Of a stretch of 64,000 bases of DNA, positions 9,135 through 17,162 are shown piece by piece. The translations under genes were made by a program, and so were the position numbers. Under the pieces are notes generated by a model. The model saw only the letters and a program-made list of their open reading frames with translations, was not told where the DNA came from and did not search any database. Position 1 is the first letter of the stretch. Each line of letters opens with the position of its first letter. The DNA comes from Pontibacter actiniarum (GTDB lineage Bacteria > Bacteroidota > Bacteroidia > Cytophagales > Hymenobacteraceae): the NCBI RefSeq assembly GCF_003585765.1, contig NZ_CP021235.1, positions 2,046,001-2,110,000 of the forward strand, written 5' to 3'.

Positions 9135-9701
9135 TTATACTTCGTGCTGCGGCTGCGGGTTCAGGTAGAGGGCTTTGTTCTTGAAAGGCACCAGTGCCAG
9201 CACAACGGCCTGTTCGTAGAGTTCGCGCCTGTCCAACACGTTTTGCGTGAGGATACCCACGGCCCCGCCTTTCTGCTTGGAGTTGGCGTGGCCAAACACA
9301 CGGTCATCAGCCTCCCCTAATTCTACCCCCTGCTCCACCAGTTCCTGCACGGCCTTTGGCAGAAAGAACGTGCCGGACCTTGCGCGACCCAGTTGCTCCC
9401 GGTCCCGCACCACAACCCAGGCAAAGGCTGTCAGTTCTCCCGCCATGGTTTCCACTCCTCCTTCTATGCCCACCCAGAAGTCTGCCTCGGCATGGGCTTC
9501 CTGTGCGTTTGCCACACGGTTCAGCGCCCCCTGCAGCGTCTCCTGCTCTGTTAAGGGTTGGTCGGCTACGCCGGAGGGCACCGAGACTGGCTCCGCCACA
9601 AACTCATACCCCGGGAACATGCGCCCCAGGCCTCCCATTGCGGCATTTACCTTCACCGGGTTCTTAGAGGCGATTACTACTTTACGCTTATTTTCCGTCA
9701 T
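9135..9701 (-). CDS. yjjX: Inosine/xanthosine triphosphatase (YjjX/DUF84 family)
   Basis: Cytosolic house-cleaning NTPase that hydrolyses non-canonical purine triphosphates such as ITP and XTP. The 188-residue protein carries the family blocks VVIASKNPVKVNA (8-20), GVADQPLTEQET (45-56), FWVGIEGGVE (about 75-84) and FGHANSKQKGGAVGILT near 140. It is the first gene of the pxp operon and is not a standard partner of 5-oxoprolinase, so co-transcription may be incidental. The family call is strong; substrate preference is taken from family members. Confidence 0.9.
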   Translation of the reverse strand: MTENKRKVVIASKNPVKVNAAMGGLGRMFPGYEFVAEPVSVPSGVADQPLTEQETLQGALNRVANAQEAHAEADFWVGIEGGVETMAGELTAFAWVVVRDREQLGRARSGTFFLPKAVQELVEQGVELGEADDRVFGHANSKQKGGAVGILTQNVLDRRELYEQAVVLALVPFKNKALYLNPQPQHEV

Positions 9702-10054
9702 TCTTCTGGGACTTCAACCTATGATTTAACTGTTTATCCGGGGAAACGGGCTACACCTTACCTGCTGTATTGGCTACTCAACACACGCATGCGCCCCGAG
9801 GGCAGCAACAGGCGTTGCTTCTCTTACCCGCACCAAACTCCGCACAAGGGTCAGAAAGCCACGTACAGCTCGGGAAGCCATGTAGCTATACGCAGCAAAA
9901 AAGCAGTAAAACCACACAGACCAAGCAAAACAAGCTTTTCCCCCGATACCCTAATCCTTAAAGAAAAGAAATATTTAGAAAACGCGCCAGCCACACGGCA
10001 CTTATCACCGGCTTTGGGGGAAGGATTGCGGGCTTTTAAGTATATTTGACTAAG
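9702..10054. other. Divergent promoter region, yjjX/pxp operon and M1 aminopeptidase
   Basis: About 350 bases separating two divergently read units. A plus-strand open frame crosses most of it but shows no domain and overlaps the start of the yjjX-like gene antisense, so I do not call it. The only regulatory signal I can point to is the TATATTTG box at 10041. No palindrome or hairpin of note was seen. Confidence 0.5.
10041..10048 (+). promoter_or_regulatory. Possible -7 box (TATATTTG) of the M1 aminopeptidase
   Basis: TATATTTG fits the TAnnTTTG -7 consensus of Bacteroidota primary sigma promoters. It ends six bases before the ATG at 10055, so if used the message would have almost no leader. 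The nearest upstream TTTG (10013) is about 24 bases away rather than the usual 19 or so. It overlaps one copy of the AAGTATA heptamer. Confidence 0.35.
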
Positions 10055-12658
10055 ATGAAAAAGAGAAACAGAACCTTACTACTAGCCGGTGTGGGGCTTT
10101 TGGGCGTAGCGAGCCTTGCCTCCTGCAGTGGCCCGCGGGCTACCACTACGGCTGTGCCCACAGCGGCCGTACCCCTCGAAACCGGTGTATCAGCGGAACT
10201 GGCCAATTACCGCAAACAGGTCCTCAGCCATATTGCCTATAACATACACCTGCAGCTACCAGCGCAGAAGCAAACACCCATACTTGGCTCCGAAACCATC
10301 ACCTTCCGGCTAGCCGACAACAGCCAGCCGCTACAGCTCGACTTTAAAGAGGCACCAGACCACCTGAAGCAAGTATGGATCAACGGCAAACTGGCAGAGG
10401 TTCGTGTCGAGAAAGAGCACATCCTGCTTCCGACGCAGCTCCTCAAAGAGGGACTTAACGAAGTTAAAGTCGAGTTCGTCGCCGGTGACCTGTCGCTGAA
10501 CCGCAACGCAGACTACCTCTACACACTGCTGGTGCCGGACCGCGCCCGCACCGTGCTCCCTGTCTTTGACCAGCCAAACCTGAAGGCTACTTTCACCCTA
10601 AACCTTACGCTGCCGAAAGACTGGAGTGCACTGGCCAACGGCCAACTGGTAGACTCCACGCAAAGCGGCGGCAGCAAGAGCTATTCTTTTGCCACCTCAG
10701 ATACCATTCCCACTTACCTTTTCTCCTTTGCGGCAGGCAAGTTCCGCCACGCTCAGCGCGACATGAAGGGCACCACCATGCACTTTTACCACCGCGAAAC
10801 AGACGCCACGAAAATACAGGAAAGCATGGGCCCGATCTTCCAGATCCACAGCGACGCCCTGGCCTTTCTGGAGGATTACACGCAGATACCGTACCCGTTC
10901 CAGAAGTTTGACTTTGTGGCGATACCGGATTTCCAGTACGGTGGCATGGAGCATGTGGGCGCCATCCAGTACAAAGCGTCCAGCCTGTTCCTGGACGATG
11001 GCGCGACGAAAGACCAGCAGATATCCCGCTCTAACCTGATTGCCCACGAAACGGCCCATATGTGGTTTGGCGACCTGGTAACCATGCAGTGGTTTAATGA
11101 TGTGTGGATGAAAGAGGTCTTTGCCAATTTTATGGCTGATAAGATAACCCAGGTGGCCTTAGAAGACACCAACTACGACATGAAGTTCCTGGTCGACCAC
11201 TTCCCCGCCGCCTACAGCATTGATCGCACAGCAGGGGCTAACCCGATCCGGCAGCCGCTGGACAACCTGCAGGACGCCGGGTCGCTCTACGGCAACATCA
11301 TCTACCACAAAGCGCCCATTATGATGCGGCAGCTGGAGCGCCTGATGGGTGCAGAGAAGTTCCAGGAGGGGCTGCAGGAATATCTCCGCACATACGCCTA
11401 CCAAAACGCCACCTGGCCGGACCTGATTAAGATCCTGGATGCCCGCACCGAAGCCGACCTGGAGCAGTGGAACCAGGTGTGGGTAAACGAGCCGGGCCGC
11501 CCCATTTTCAGCTATGACCTGAAAACGGCGGGCGGCAAAGTTCAGCAGCTCACTGTAACGCAGCGGGGCGAAGACGGGTCTGAGCGGGTGTGGCCACAGT
11601 CCTTCGAGATAGCGCTGGTGTACCCTGACCGTATGGAAGAGCTGACTGTGAACATGGCCGAAAGCAAGACGGTGGTAAACGCGGCTGCCGGGAAGGAGGC
11701 TCCGCAGTTTATACTTTTCAATTCCACGGGCCAGGGCTACGGCGTATTTCCGGTGGAAGAGCAGCTGCTGCAGCGGCTCCCCCGGTTACAGGACCCGGTG
11801 CAGCGCGCCTCCAGCTACATTAACCTGTACGAAAACATGCTGAACGGGCGTAGCATCACCCCGGAGCAACTGCTTTCCTTCTACAAAGAGAACCTGGCAC
11901 AAGAGCGTGAGGAGCTGAACGTAAAGCTGCTAACGGGCCAGATGGGCAATATCTACTGGCTGTTGCTTACACCGGCGCAGCGCCAGCAGTATGCGGCCCA
12001 ACTGGAGCAGAAAGTGTGGCAGGCACTGCAGCAGCAGCCGGCCGGCAACGTGAAAAAGCTGCTTTTCAAGACCTACCAAAGTATAGCGCTCACCCAGGAG
12101 GCACAAGACAGGCTGTACCAGGTATGGCAAGAGCAGAAGGCGCCAGCCGGCGTGAAGCTGAACGAGGACGATTATACATCCCTGGCCCTCGCCCTGGCCG
12201 TGCGGGACTACCCGGCAGAAAACATACTGCCACGGCAGCTCGGCCGTATCCAGAACCCTGATCGCCAACAGCGCCTCGCGTTCATGATGCCGGCGCTGTC
12301 TGCCAACCTGCAGGAGCGGGATGCTTTCTTCGCCTCCCTGAAAGAGGCGGAGAACAGGGAGAAAGAGGCGTGGGTAACCGCAGCGCTGGGCTACCTGCAT
12401 CACCCGCTGCGCGCGAAAACATCACAGCACTACCTGCCACAGAGCCTGGAACTACTGGACGAAATACAGCGCACCGGGGATATCTTCTTTCCGTTCAACT
12501 GGCTTCGTGCCACCTTCGGCTCCTACCAGAGCCCCGCAGCGGCACGGGCCGTACGCGACTTCCTGGCCCGCAACCCGAACTACAACCCCAAGCTGAAAGA
12601 CAAGATTCTGCAGGCGGCCGATGATTTGTTCAGGGCAGAGAGGCTGGTGAGGGAATAG
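10055..12658 (+). CDS. M1 family aminopeptidase, lipoprotein
   Basis: Zinc aminopeptidase that trims N-terminal residues from peptides, here membrane anchored outside the cytoplasm. The ATG at 10055 gives 867 residues; an in-frame TTG nine bases upstream is less likely. A lipoprotein signal ends LASC, with Cys near 24. The exopeptidase motif GGMEH is at 296-300, the zinc motif HETAH at 331-335, and the third ligand Glu lies in WMKEVFANF at about 354. The C-terminal part is a long helical ERAP1-like domain, also normal for M1 enzymes. It runs convergently toward pdhC and shares a terminator. No operon partner. Confidence 0.95.
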   Translation: MKKRNRTLLLAGVGLLGVASLASCSGPRATTTAVPTAAVPLETGVSAELANYRKQVLSHIAYNIHLQLPAQKQTPILGSETITFRLADNSQPLQLDFKEAPDHLKQVWINGKLAEVRVEKEHILLPTQLLKEGLNEVKVEFVAGDLSLNRNADYLYTLLVPDRARTVLPVFDQPNLKATFTLNLTLPKDWSALANGQLVDSTQSGGSKSYSFATSDTIPTYLFSFAAGKFRHAQRDMKGTTMHFYHRETDATKIQESMGPIFQIHSDALAFLEDYTQIPYPFQKFDFVAIPDFQYGGMEHVGAIQYKASSLFLDDGATKDQQISRSNLIAHETAHMWFGDLVTMQWFNDVWMKEVFANFMADKITQVALEDTNYDMKFLVDHFPAAYSIDRTAGANPIRQPLDNLQDAGSLYGNIIYHKAPIMMRQLERLMGAEKFQEGLQEYLRTYAYQNATWPDLIKILDARTEADLEQWNQVWVNEPGRPIFSYDLKTAGGKVQQLTVTQRGEDGSERVWPQSFEIALVYPDRMEELTVNMAESKTVVNAAAGKEAPQFILFNSTGQGYGVFPVEEQLLQRLPRLQDPVQRASSYINLYENMLNGRSITPEQLLSFYKENLAQEREELNVKLLTGQMGNIYWLLLTPAQRQQYAAQLEQKVWQALQQQPAGNVKKLLFKTYQSIALTQEAQDRLYQVWQEQKAPAGVKLNEDDYTSLALALAVRDYPAENILPRQLGRIQNPDRQQRLAFMMPALSANLQERDAFFASLKEAENREKEAWVTAALGYLHHPLRAKTSQHYLPQSLELLDEIQRTGDIFFPFNWLRATFGSYQSPAAARAVRDFLARNPNYNPKLKDKILQAADDLFRAERLVRE

Positions 12659-12708
12659 CGGCCTAGAAGGGCAACCTGCTGCGAACCATCAGAAAAAGTA
12701 GTAGCTAA

Positions 12709-12728
12709 CGCAAGCGGACGTTTGCGCC
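12709..12728 (-). repeat. Short fragment resembling the dispersed intergenic repeat
   Basis: Read on the minus strand this is GGCGCAAACGTCCGCTTGCG, which differs at two positions from the inverted-repeat core found in repeat copies at 26129 and 63094. It lies in the 3' gap after the M1 aminopeptidase. It may be a remnant of the same repeat family or a chance match. Confidence 0.4.
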
Positions 12729-12817
12729 AAGCCCAGACCGCAACTTGTCAGTCCTCTTCTTGCCAGCCAGATGCGCGCCGGAGCTAAGTATGGCGCGTCT
12801 CTGGCTCCCTTGAAAAC

Positions 12818-12851
12818 AAAAAAGCCTCTCCGTTTCCGGAGAGGCTTTTTT
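12818..12851. terminator. Bidirectional terminator between M1 peptidase and pdhC
   Basis: A perfect 15-bp stem (12818-12832 with 12837-12851) closes a TTTC loop. The arms begin with six A and end with six T, so it works as a U-tailed terminator in both directions, as expected between two convergent genes. Confidence 0.9.
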
Positions 12852-12872
12852 ATACTTTATACTTGACAGGAG

Positions 12873-14549
12873 TTACACCAGGATTCTCACCGGGTTCTCC
12901 AGCAGGTTCTTAAACGTCTGCAGGAAGGCTGACCCTACAGCGCCGTCCACTACGCGGTGATCGCAGGACAGGGTAACTTTCATTACATTGCCAATCTTGA
13001 TCTCGCCGTTGCGCACAACCGGTGTTTGCTTAATGCCCCCAACAGCCATGATGCAGGCATCCGGCGGGTTGATGATGGCCGTAAACTCTTCGATGCCGAA
13101 CATACCCAGGTTAGAGATGGTGAAGGTGTTTCCTTCCCAGTCAGACGGCTGCAGCTTTTTGCTCTTCGCCTTGCCTCCCAGGTCTTTCACCTCTGCAGAG
13201 ATAGCAGAAAGCGACTTGAAGTCCGCATTGCGCACAACCGGCACCAGCAGGCCTTCTTCCACCGCCACAGCCACACCAATGTTGATGTGCTTGTTATAGC
13301 GGATCTTATCTCCTAACCAGGATGAGTTAACGGCAGGGTGCTGGCGCAGGGCGGCAGCGGCGGCCTTAATCACCAGGTCGTTGAACGATACCTTCACCGG
13401 AGACACTTCGTTGATGCTGGCGCGCGCCTCAATGGCTTTGTCCATATCAATTTCCATGGTCAGGTAGAAGTGCGGTGCAGAGAACTTGCTCTCAGCCAGG
13501 CGGCGGGCAATTACTTTGCGCATCTGCGATACGTTCACTTCTTCGTACGCCTCAGCAGGTGCACCTGGTATTGCCGCAGCTGGAGCAGCCTGAGGGGCAG
13601 CGGCTTTCTGCGGAGCGGCAGACGGCGTAAAGTTCTCCACGTCGCGCAGTACAATGCGGCCGTTTTCGCCGGAGCCCTTAATCTGAGACAGGTTATAGCC
13701 TTTTTCCTTCGCAACGCGTTTTGCCAGCGGGGAAGCCTTGATGCGGCCGTTCTCAGAGGCCTCGTTGCTTTCTGTTGCCGTGTCAGTCACTTTCGTTTCC
13801 TCCACTTTCTCAGAAGTCACGGCGTCTACACTTTCTTCGATGGCTTCGTCAGTTTTAGCGTTCTCCTGGCGGCTTTGCTTGTTAGAAGAAGCAGCGCTCA
13901 GCAGTGCTTTGTAGTCAGCGCCTTCCTCCCCGATGATGGCAATGATGGCATCCACGGCAACAGAATCGCCTTCGTTTACACCGATGTACAACAGGGTGCC
14001 GTCTTCGTAAGACTCCAGCTCCATGGTGGCTTTGTCGGTTTCTACCTCAGCCAGAATATCGCCTGACTTTACTTTGTCGCCTTCTTTTTTCTGCCAGCTC
14101 ACAAGTACACCCTCTGTCATGGTGTCGCTCATTTTTGGCATGCGGATAACAGAAGCCTTGATGTTGCTCACGTCGGCTACCTTGGCAGGGGCCTCCTGTG
14201 GAGCAGGGGCAGCTTTCGTTTCTTCTTTCTTCTCTTCCGGCTTCTCCTCTTTGGCAGCAGGTTTTCCGTTACCGCCTTTCGCATCGTTCAGCAGGCCGGA
14301 GATATCCTCGCCTTCTTTACCGATGATCGCAATCAGCGCGTCAACCGGCACAGAATCACCCTTCTTAGGACCGATGTACAGCAGTGTCCCATCTTCGTAA
14401 GACTCCAGTTCCATGGTCGCCTTATCGGTTTCTACTTCGGCCAGGATGTCGCCGGAGCTCACCTTATCGCCTTCTTTCTTCAACCAAGATGCAATCACCC
14501 CCTCTGTCATCGTGTCGCTCATCTTGGGCATTCTTATAACTTCAGCCAT
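12873..14549 (-). CDS. pdhC: Pyruvate dehydrogenase E2, dihydrolipoyl acetyltransferase
   Basis: Core of the pyruvate dehydrogenase complex: takes the acetyl group from E1 on lipoyl-lysine and passes it to CoA. Of 558 residues, two lipoyl domains lie at about 1-78 and 133-208, each with the ETDKATMELES block and modified Lys at 43 and 173. Alanine/proline/acid-rich linkers follow. The peripheral subunit-binding domain (about 269-303) contains SPLAKRVAKEKG and GSGENGRIVLRDV. The catalytic domain fills the rest, with SCDHRVVDGAVG near the C-terminus (His and Asp of the active site). E1 and E3 genes are not adjacent. A branched-chain E2 is less likely given two MPKMSDTM-type lipoyl domains, the form usual for PDH E2. 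Confidence 0.93.
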   Translation of the reverse strand: MAEVIRMPKMSDTMTEGVIASWLKKEGDKVSSGDILAEVETDKATMELESYEDGTLLYIGPKKGDSVPVDALIAIIGKEGEDISGLLNDAKGGNGKPAAKEEKPEEKKEETKAAPAPQEAPAKVADVSNIKASVIRMPKMSDTMTEGVLVSWQKKEGDKVKSGDILAEVETDKATMELESYEDGTLLYIGVNEGDSVAVDAIIAIIGEEGADYKALLSAASSNKQSRQENAKTDEAIEESVDAVTSEKVEETKVTDTATESNEASENGRIKASPLAKRVAKEKGYNLSQIKGSGENGRIVLRDVENFTPSAAPQKAAAPQAAPAAAIPGAPAEAYEEVNVSQMRKVIARRLAESKFSAPHFYLTMEIDMDKAIEARASINEVSPVKVSFNDLVIKAAAAALRQHPAVNSSWLGDKIRYNKHINIGVAVAVEEGLLVPVVRNADFKSLSAISAEVKDLGGKAKSKKLQPSDWEGNTFTISNLGMFGIEEFTAIINPPDACIMAVGGIKQTPVVRNGEIKIGNVMKVTLSCDHRVVDGAVGSAFLQTFKNLLENPVRILV

Positions 14550-14758
14550 AAATATCGTGTTGTTTATTCGCCCAATAGGTCTTGTATTATCCGCCCAAAA
14601 TTAGATTTAAAAATATTTTATTCAAACTATGTTGGCACACAAAAGATAGGATATGACTTATTGCACCTGTAAAAAAGGCTTATGCAGCTGCCATAGCTCC
14701 GAAAAAGCAAGTTACGCAATCAGGCGTAATTTCTAAAGAATTAACTTTTACTTCTGCA

Positions 14759-15388
14759 TCACCTGGCCCCAGCCTGCTGCAAGTGCGTTACATCGCAGTA
14801 TTTTTCTACGGAGAACATGCTGCCGGTATAGTTCAGCTGGTAGAGGCACAGGTTCTTGTGCTGGAACTCATCCATGCAGCGCAGCGGGTAGCGCAGCAGC
14901 TGGCAAAGCAGGATGCGCATCGCCCGGCCATGCATGCAGATCAGGATCGTTTCCTCCTCCGGCCGGCTTAGCATCAGCTCGATAAAAGGCTTCTGCCGCT
15001 CAAACACCAGGTCCGGGCTCTCGCCGCCTTCAATGCACACGCCGGTTTCGCCGTCGCACCACGTCTGCAGGATACCGTGGTAGTAGGCATCCTCCTCGGG
15101 CGTCACGCGCGAGCCCTCGCGGGTGCCCCAGTTAATTTCGTTCAGCCCGGCATGGCGCTCATGCGTTATCCCCAGGTCAATAAACCCCTGCACAGACTCT
15201 ATACTGCGCTGCAGAGTGGAGGTGTAGACCTTATCGAAGGGCACATCTTTATAATGCTCGAAAAAGAGCGCTGCCTGGCGCTGGCCTGTGTCGTTGAGGT
15301 GCGAGTCTACGCCGCTCCCCTGCACAATACTCTGCAGGTTATAGTCGGTTTGCCCGTGGCGGATGAGGTATACTTTCTTAATACTCAA
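14759..15388 (-). CDS. Histidine phosphatase family protein (phosphoglycerate mutase-like)
   Basis: Branch-1 histidine phosphatase, a phosphohydrolase or phosphomutase with a phospho-His intermediate. The signature RHGQTDYN is at residues 10-17, with catalytic His 11. The second conserved His is in ICMHGRAMR near 150-158, and the acid residue in EINWGTREG. The reading starts at a TTG (15386-15388); the first in-frame ATG lies beyond the catalytic His, so TTG (or an unseen upstream start) must be used. The substrate is unknown: the family includes CobC, GpmB and sugar phosphatases. Divergent from menI with a short shared promoter region. Confidence 0.85.
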   Translation of the reverse strand: MSIKKVYLIRHGQTDYNLQSIVQGSGVDSHLNDTGQRQAALFFEHYKDVPFDKVYTSTLQRSIESVQGFIDLGITHERHAGLNEINWGTREGSRVTPEEDAYYHGILQTWCDGETGVCIEGGESPDLVFERQKPFIELMLSRPEEETILICMHGRAMRILLCQLLRYPLRCMDEFQHKNLCLYQLNYTGSMFSVEKYCDVTHLQQAGAR

Positions 15389-15396
15389 AATTCTTC

Positions 15397-15404
15397 TACT
15401 TTTG
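15397..15404 (+). promoter_or_regulatory. Possible -7 box (TACTTTTG) of the men genes
   Basis: TACTTTTG fits TAnnTTTG and ends 43 bases before the menI ATG. A weak TTTC lies about 19 bases upstream at 15374-15377, at the place expected for the -33 element. One TATACTT heptamer lies at about 15370. Confidence 0.45.
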
Positions 15405-15447
15405 CCTTCTTACTTAAATGTAAGCGCGAATTTAGACATCGCTTCTT

Positions 15448-15867
15448 ATGGATAAAAATACTGATACGGTTGAGCGTGTAAAACAGTGGTGCCAAAACAC
15501 CATGATTGAGCACTTAGGGATTGAAATAACAGAGGCAGGCCCGGACTTCCTCTGTGGCCGGATGCCCGTGGACCAGCGCACCCACCAGCCCATGGGCCTG
15601 CTGCACGGGGGCGCCTCGGTGGTGCTGGCTGAGTCGCTGGCAAGTATGGGTGCCGCCCTGCAGGTGGATTTAACAAAAAAAGCCTGCGTTGGTTTAGAGA
15701 TAAATGCGAACCACTTGCGCGGCATCAGCACTGGCTGGGTGTACGGCAAGGCAACTCCGCTCCACGTGGGCCGCAGCACGCAGGTGTGGGAAACCAAAAT
15801 CACCAACGAGGCAGGCGACCTGATCTGCATTAGCCGCATGACCGTGGCCGTGATCGACAAAAAATAA
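15448..15867 (+). CDS. menI: Hotdog-fold thioesterase, probable 1,4-dihydroxy-2-naphthoyl-CoA hydrolase
   Basis: Releases free dihydroxynaphthoate from its CoA ester in menaquinone synthesis. The 139-residue single hotdog domain contains LLHGGASVVLAESLASMG at 51-68; in E. coli MenI (YdiI) the same block supplies the catalytic Glu, here residue 62. It is the first gene of a plus-strand run menI-menF-menD-doxX-menE. PaaI-type thioesterases share this fold, so the precise substrate rests partly on context. MenF begins 37 bases downstream. Confidence 0.85.
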   Translation: MDKNTDTVERVKQWCQNTMIEHLGIEITEAGPDFLCGRMPVDQRTHQPMGLLHGGASVVLAESLASMGAALQVDLTKKACVGLEINANHLRGISTGWVYGKATPLHVGRSTQVWETKITNEAGDLICISRMTVAVIDKK

Positions 15868-15904
15868 CCTTTACAGAGGCCAGACCGCCTCAGGAGAACA
15901 TAGC

Positions 15905-17080
15905 ATGGGTACAGCAACCCGAGTTTTTACGTTACAAGATACCTTCAGAGCAGCCATCGCCGGGCAAAAGGCGGTGGCTGTTTGGCGCTTGCCAAACACC
16001 GATAGCACGCAGGCCTGCGTGCAGCTGGGGCCCGGTTACGCCACCGGGCAACCGCAGCTTGAGCGCAGCCCCTTCGGCTTCCTTTTCTGCCCTTTCCAGC
16101 CCACGGCACAGCACCATAATACCTTTATAAGGGCTGATGTATACTTTGACGGCAGCACTGCACCCCCCGTGGTAGCAGACGGTGTGCCGGAGGAGGAAAT
16201 GGAGAAATTTTACCGGTTGCTTAACGAGGAAAGCAAAGCCGGCTGGCACACCGTGCCGGCAACGCAGCAGCACTTCCAGACGGCGCAGGGGTTTACCACT
16301 GCCGTTACCAAGGCGGTGGAGCAGATACAGGCCGAGACGATGGAAAAGGTGGTGCTTTCCCGTACCAAGCAGGAAGCGTTACCGGCAGGCTTCTCTCCCA
16401 TAGCCGCTTTCGAGGCCATGGCCGCTGCCTACCCCAGGGCCTTTGTTTCGCTGGTTTCCGTACCGGGTGTGGGCACCTGGATGGGCGCCTCTCCCGAGAT
16501 ACTGGTCAGCATTAACGAGCAGCAGGTGTTCCACACCATGGCATTGGCGGGCACGCAGCCAGTGGTCGCCAACGTAGCAGATGCTATCTGGCGGCAAAAG
16601 GAAATAGAAGAGCAAGCCATGGTGGAGCGCTACATCCTGAGCTGCTTTAAAAAGCTTCGCCTCCGCGAGTACACCGAAATCGGGCCGCGCACCGTAATAG
16701 CAGGTAACCTGATGCACCTGCGCACAGACTTCAGGGTGGATATGAAGGAAGTTCACTTCCCGACGCTGGGCACCGACATGCTGGAGCTGCTACACCCGAC
16801 CTCTGCCATCTGCGGCTTACCGAAAGCGCCCGCGCTGGAGTTCATACTTGCCCACGAAGGCTACGACCGCAGCTATTACAGCGGCTACCTGGGCCCCGTT
16901 AGCGGCCCCACGGGCTCGCACCTCTATGTAAACCTGCGCTGCATGGAGCTACAGGAGTCTGAGGCAATTCTGTATGCCGGGGCAGGTATCACCGCAGAGT
17001 CTGACCCGCAGAAGGAGTGGCAGGAAACAGAGCACAAAATGCAAACGATGCGGAAAGTTTTAGAGCTTTTGAGTGATTGA
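15905..17080 (+). CDS. menF: Isochorismate synthase
   Basis: Isomerises chorismate to isochorismate, the entry step of menaquinone synthesis. The 391-residue protein is of the chorismate-binding family. The C-terminal catalytic half shows TMEKVVLSRTK near 140, GTWMGASPEILV near 193, MALAGTQP, LHPTSAICGLPK near 298 and YAGAGITAESDPQKEW near 355, with family-typical Glu and Lys residues. The N-terminal third is less conserved, as usual. EntC of siderophore pathways is the main alternative; menD directly downstream argues for menF. Confidence 0.93.
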   Translation: MGTATRVFTLQDTFRAAIAGQKAVAVWRLPNTDSTQACVQLGPGYATGQPQLERSPFGFLFCPFQPTAQHHNTFIRADVYFDGSTAPPVVADGVPEEEMEKFYRLLNEESKAGWHTVPATQQHFQTAQGFTTAVTKAVEQIQAETMEKVVLSRTKQEALPAGFSPIAAFEAMAAAYPRAFVSLVSVPGVGTWMGASPEILVSINEQQVFHTMALAGTQPVVANVADAIWRQKEIEEQAMVERYILSCFKKLRLREYTEIGPRTVIAGNLMHLRTDFRVDMKEVHFPTLGTDMLELLHPTSAICGLPKAPALEFILAHEGYDRSYYSGYLGPVSGPTGSHLYVNLRCMELQESEAILYAGAGITAESDPQKEWQETEHKMQTMRKVLELLSD

Positions 17081-17162
17081 TTCTTGGATATGAATTGTAG
17101 TTACACGACCTCCTGTTCTACCAAACACTCAGTCAGTTCTTCACTCATTCAAAATTAAGATT

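Noticed and set aside
9558-10049. 163-codon plus-strand open frame upstream of the M1 aminopeptidase
   Set aside because: Half of it is antisense to the yjjX-like gene and no domain is visible; the region is better explained as a divergent promoter.
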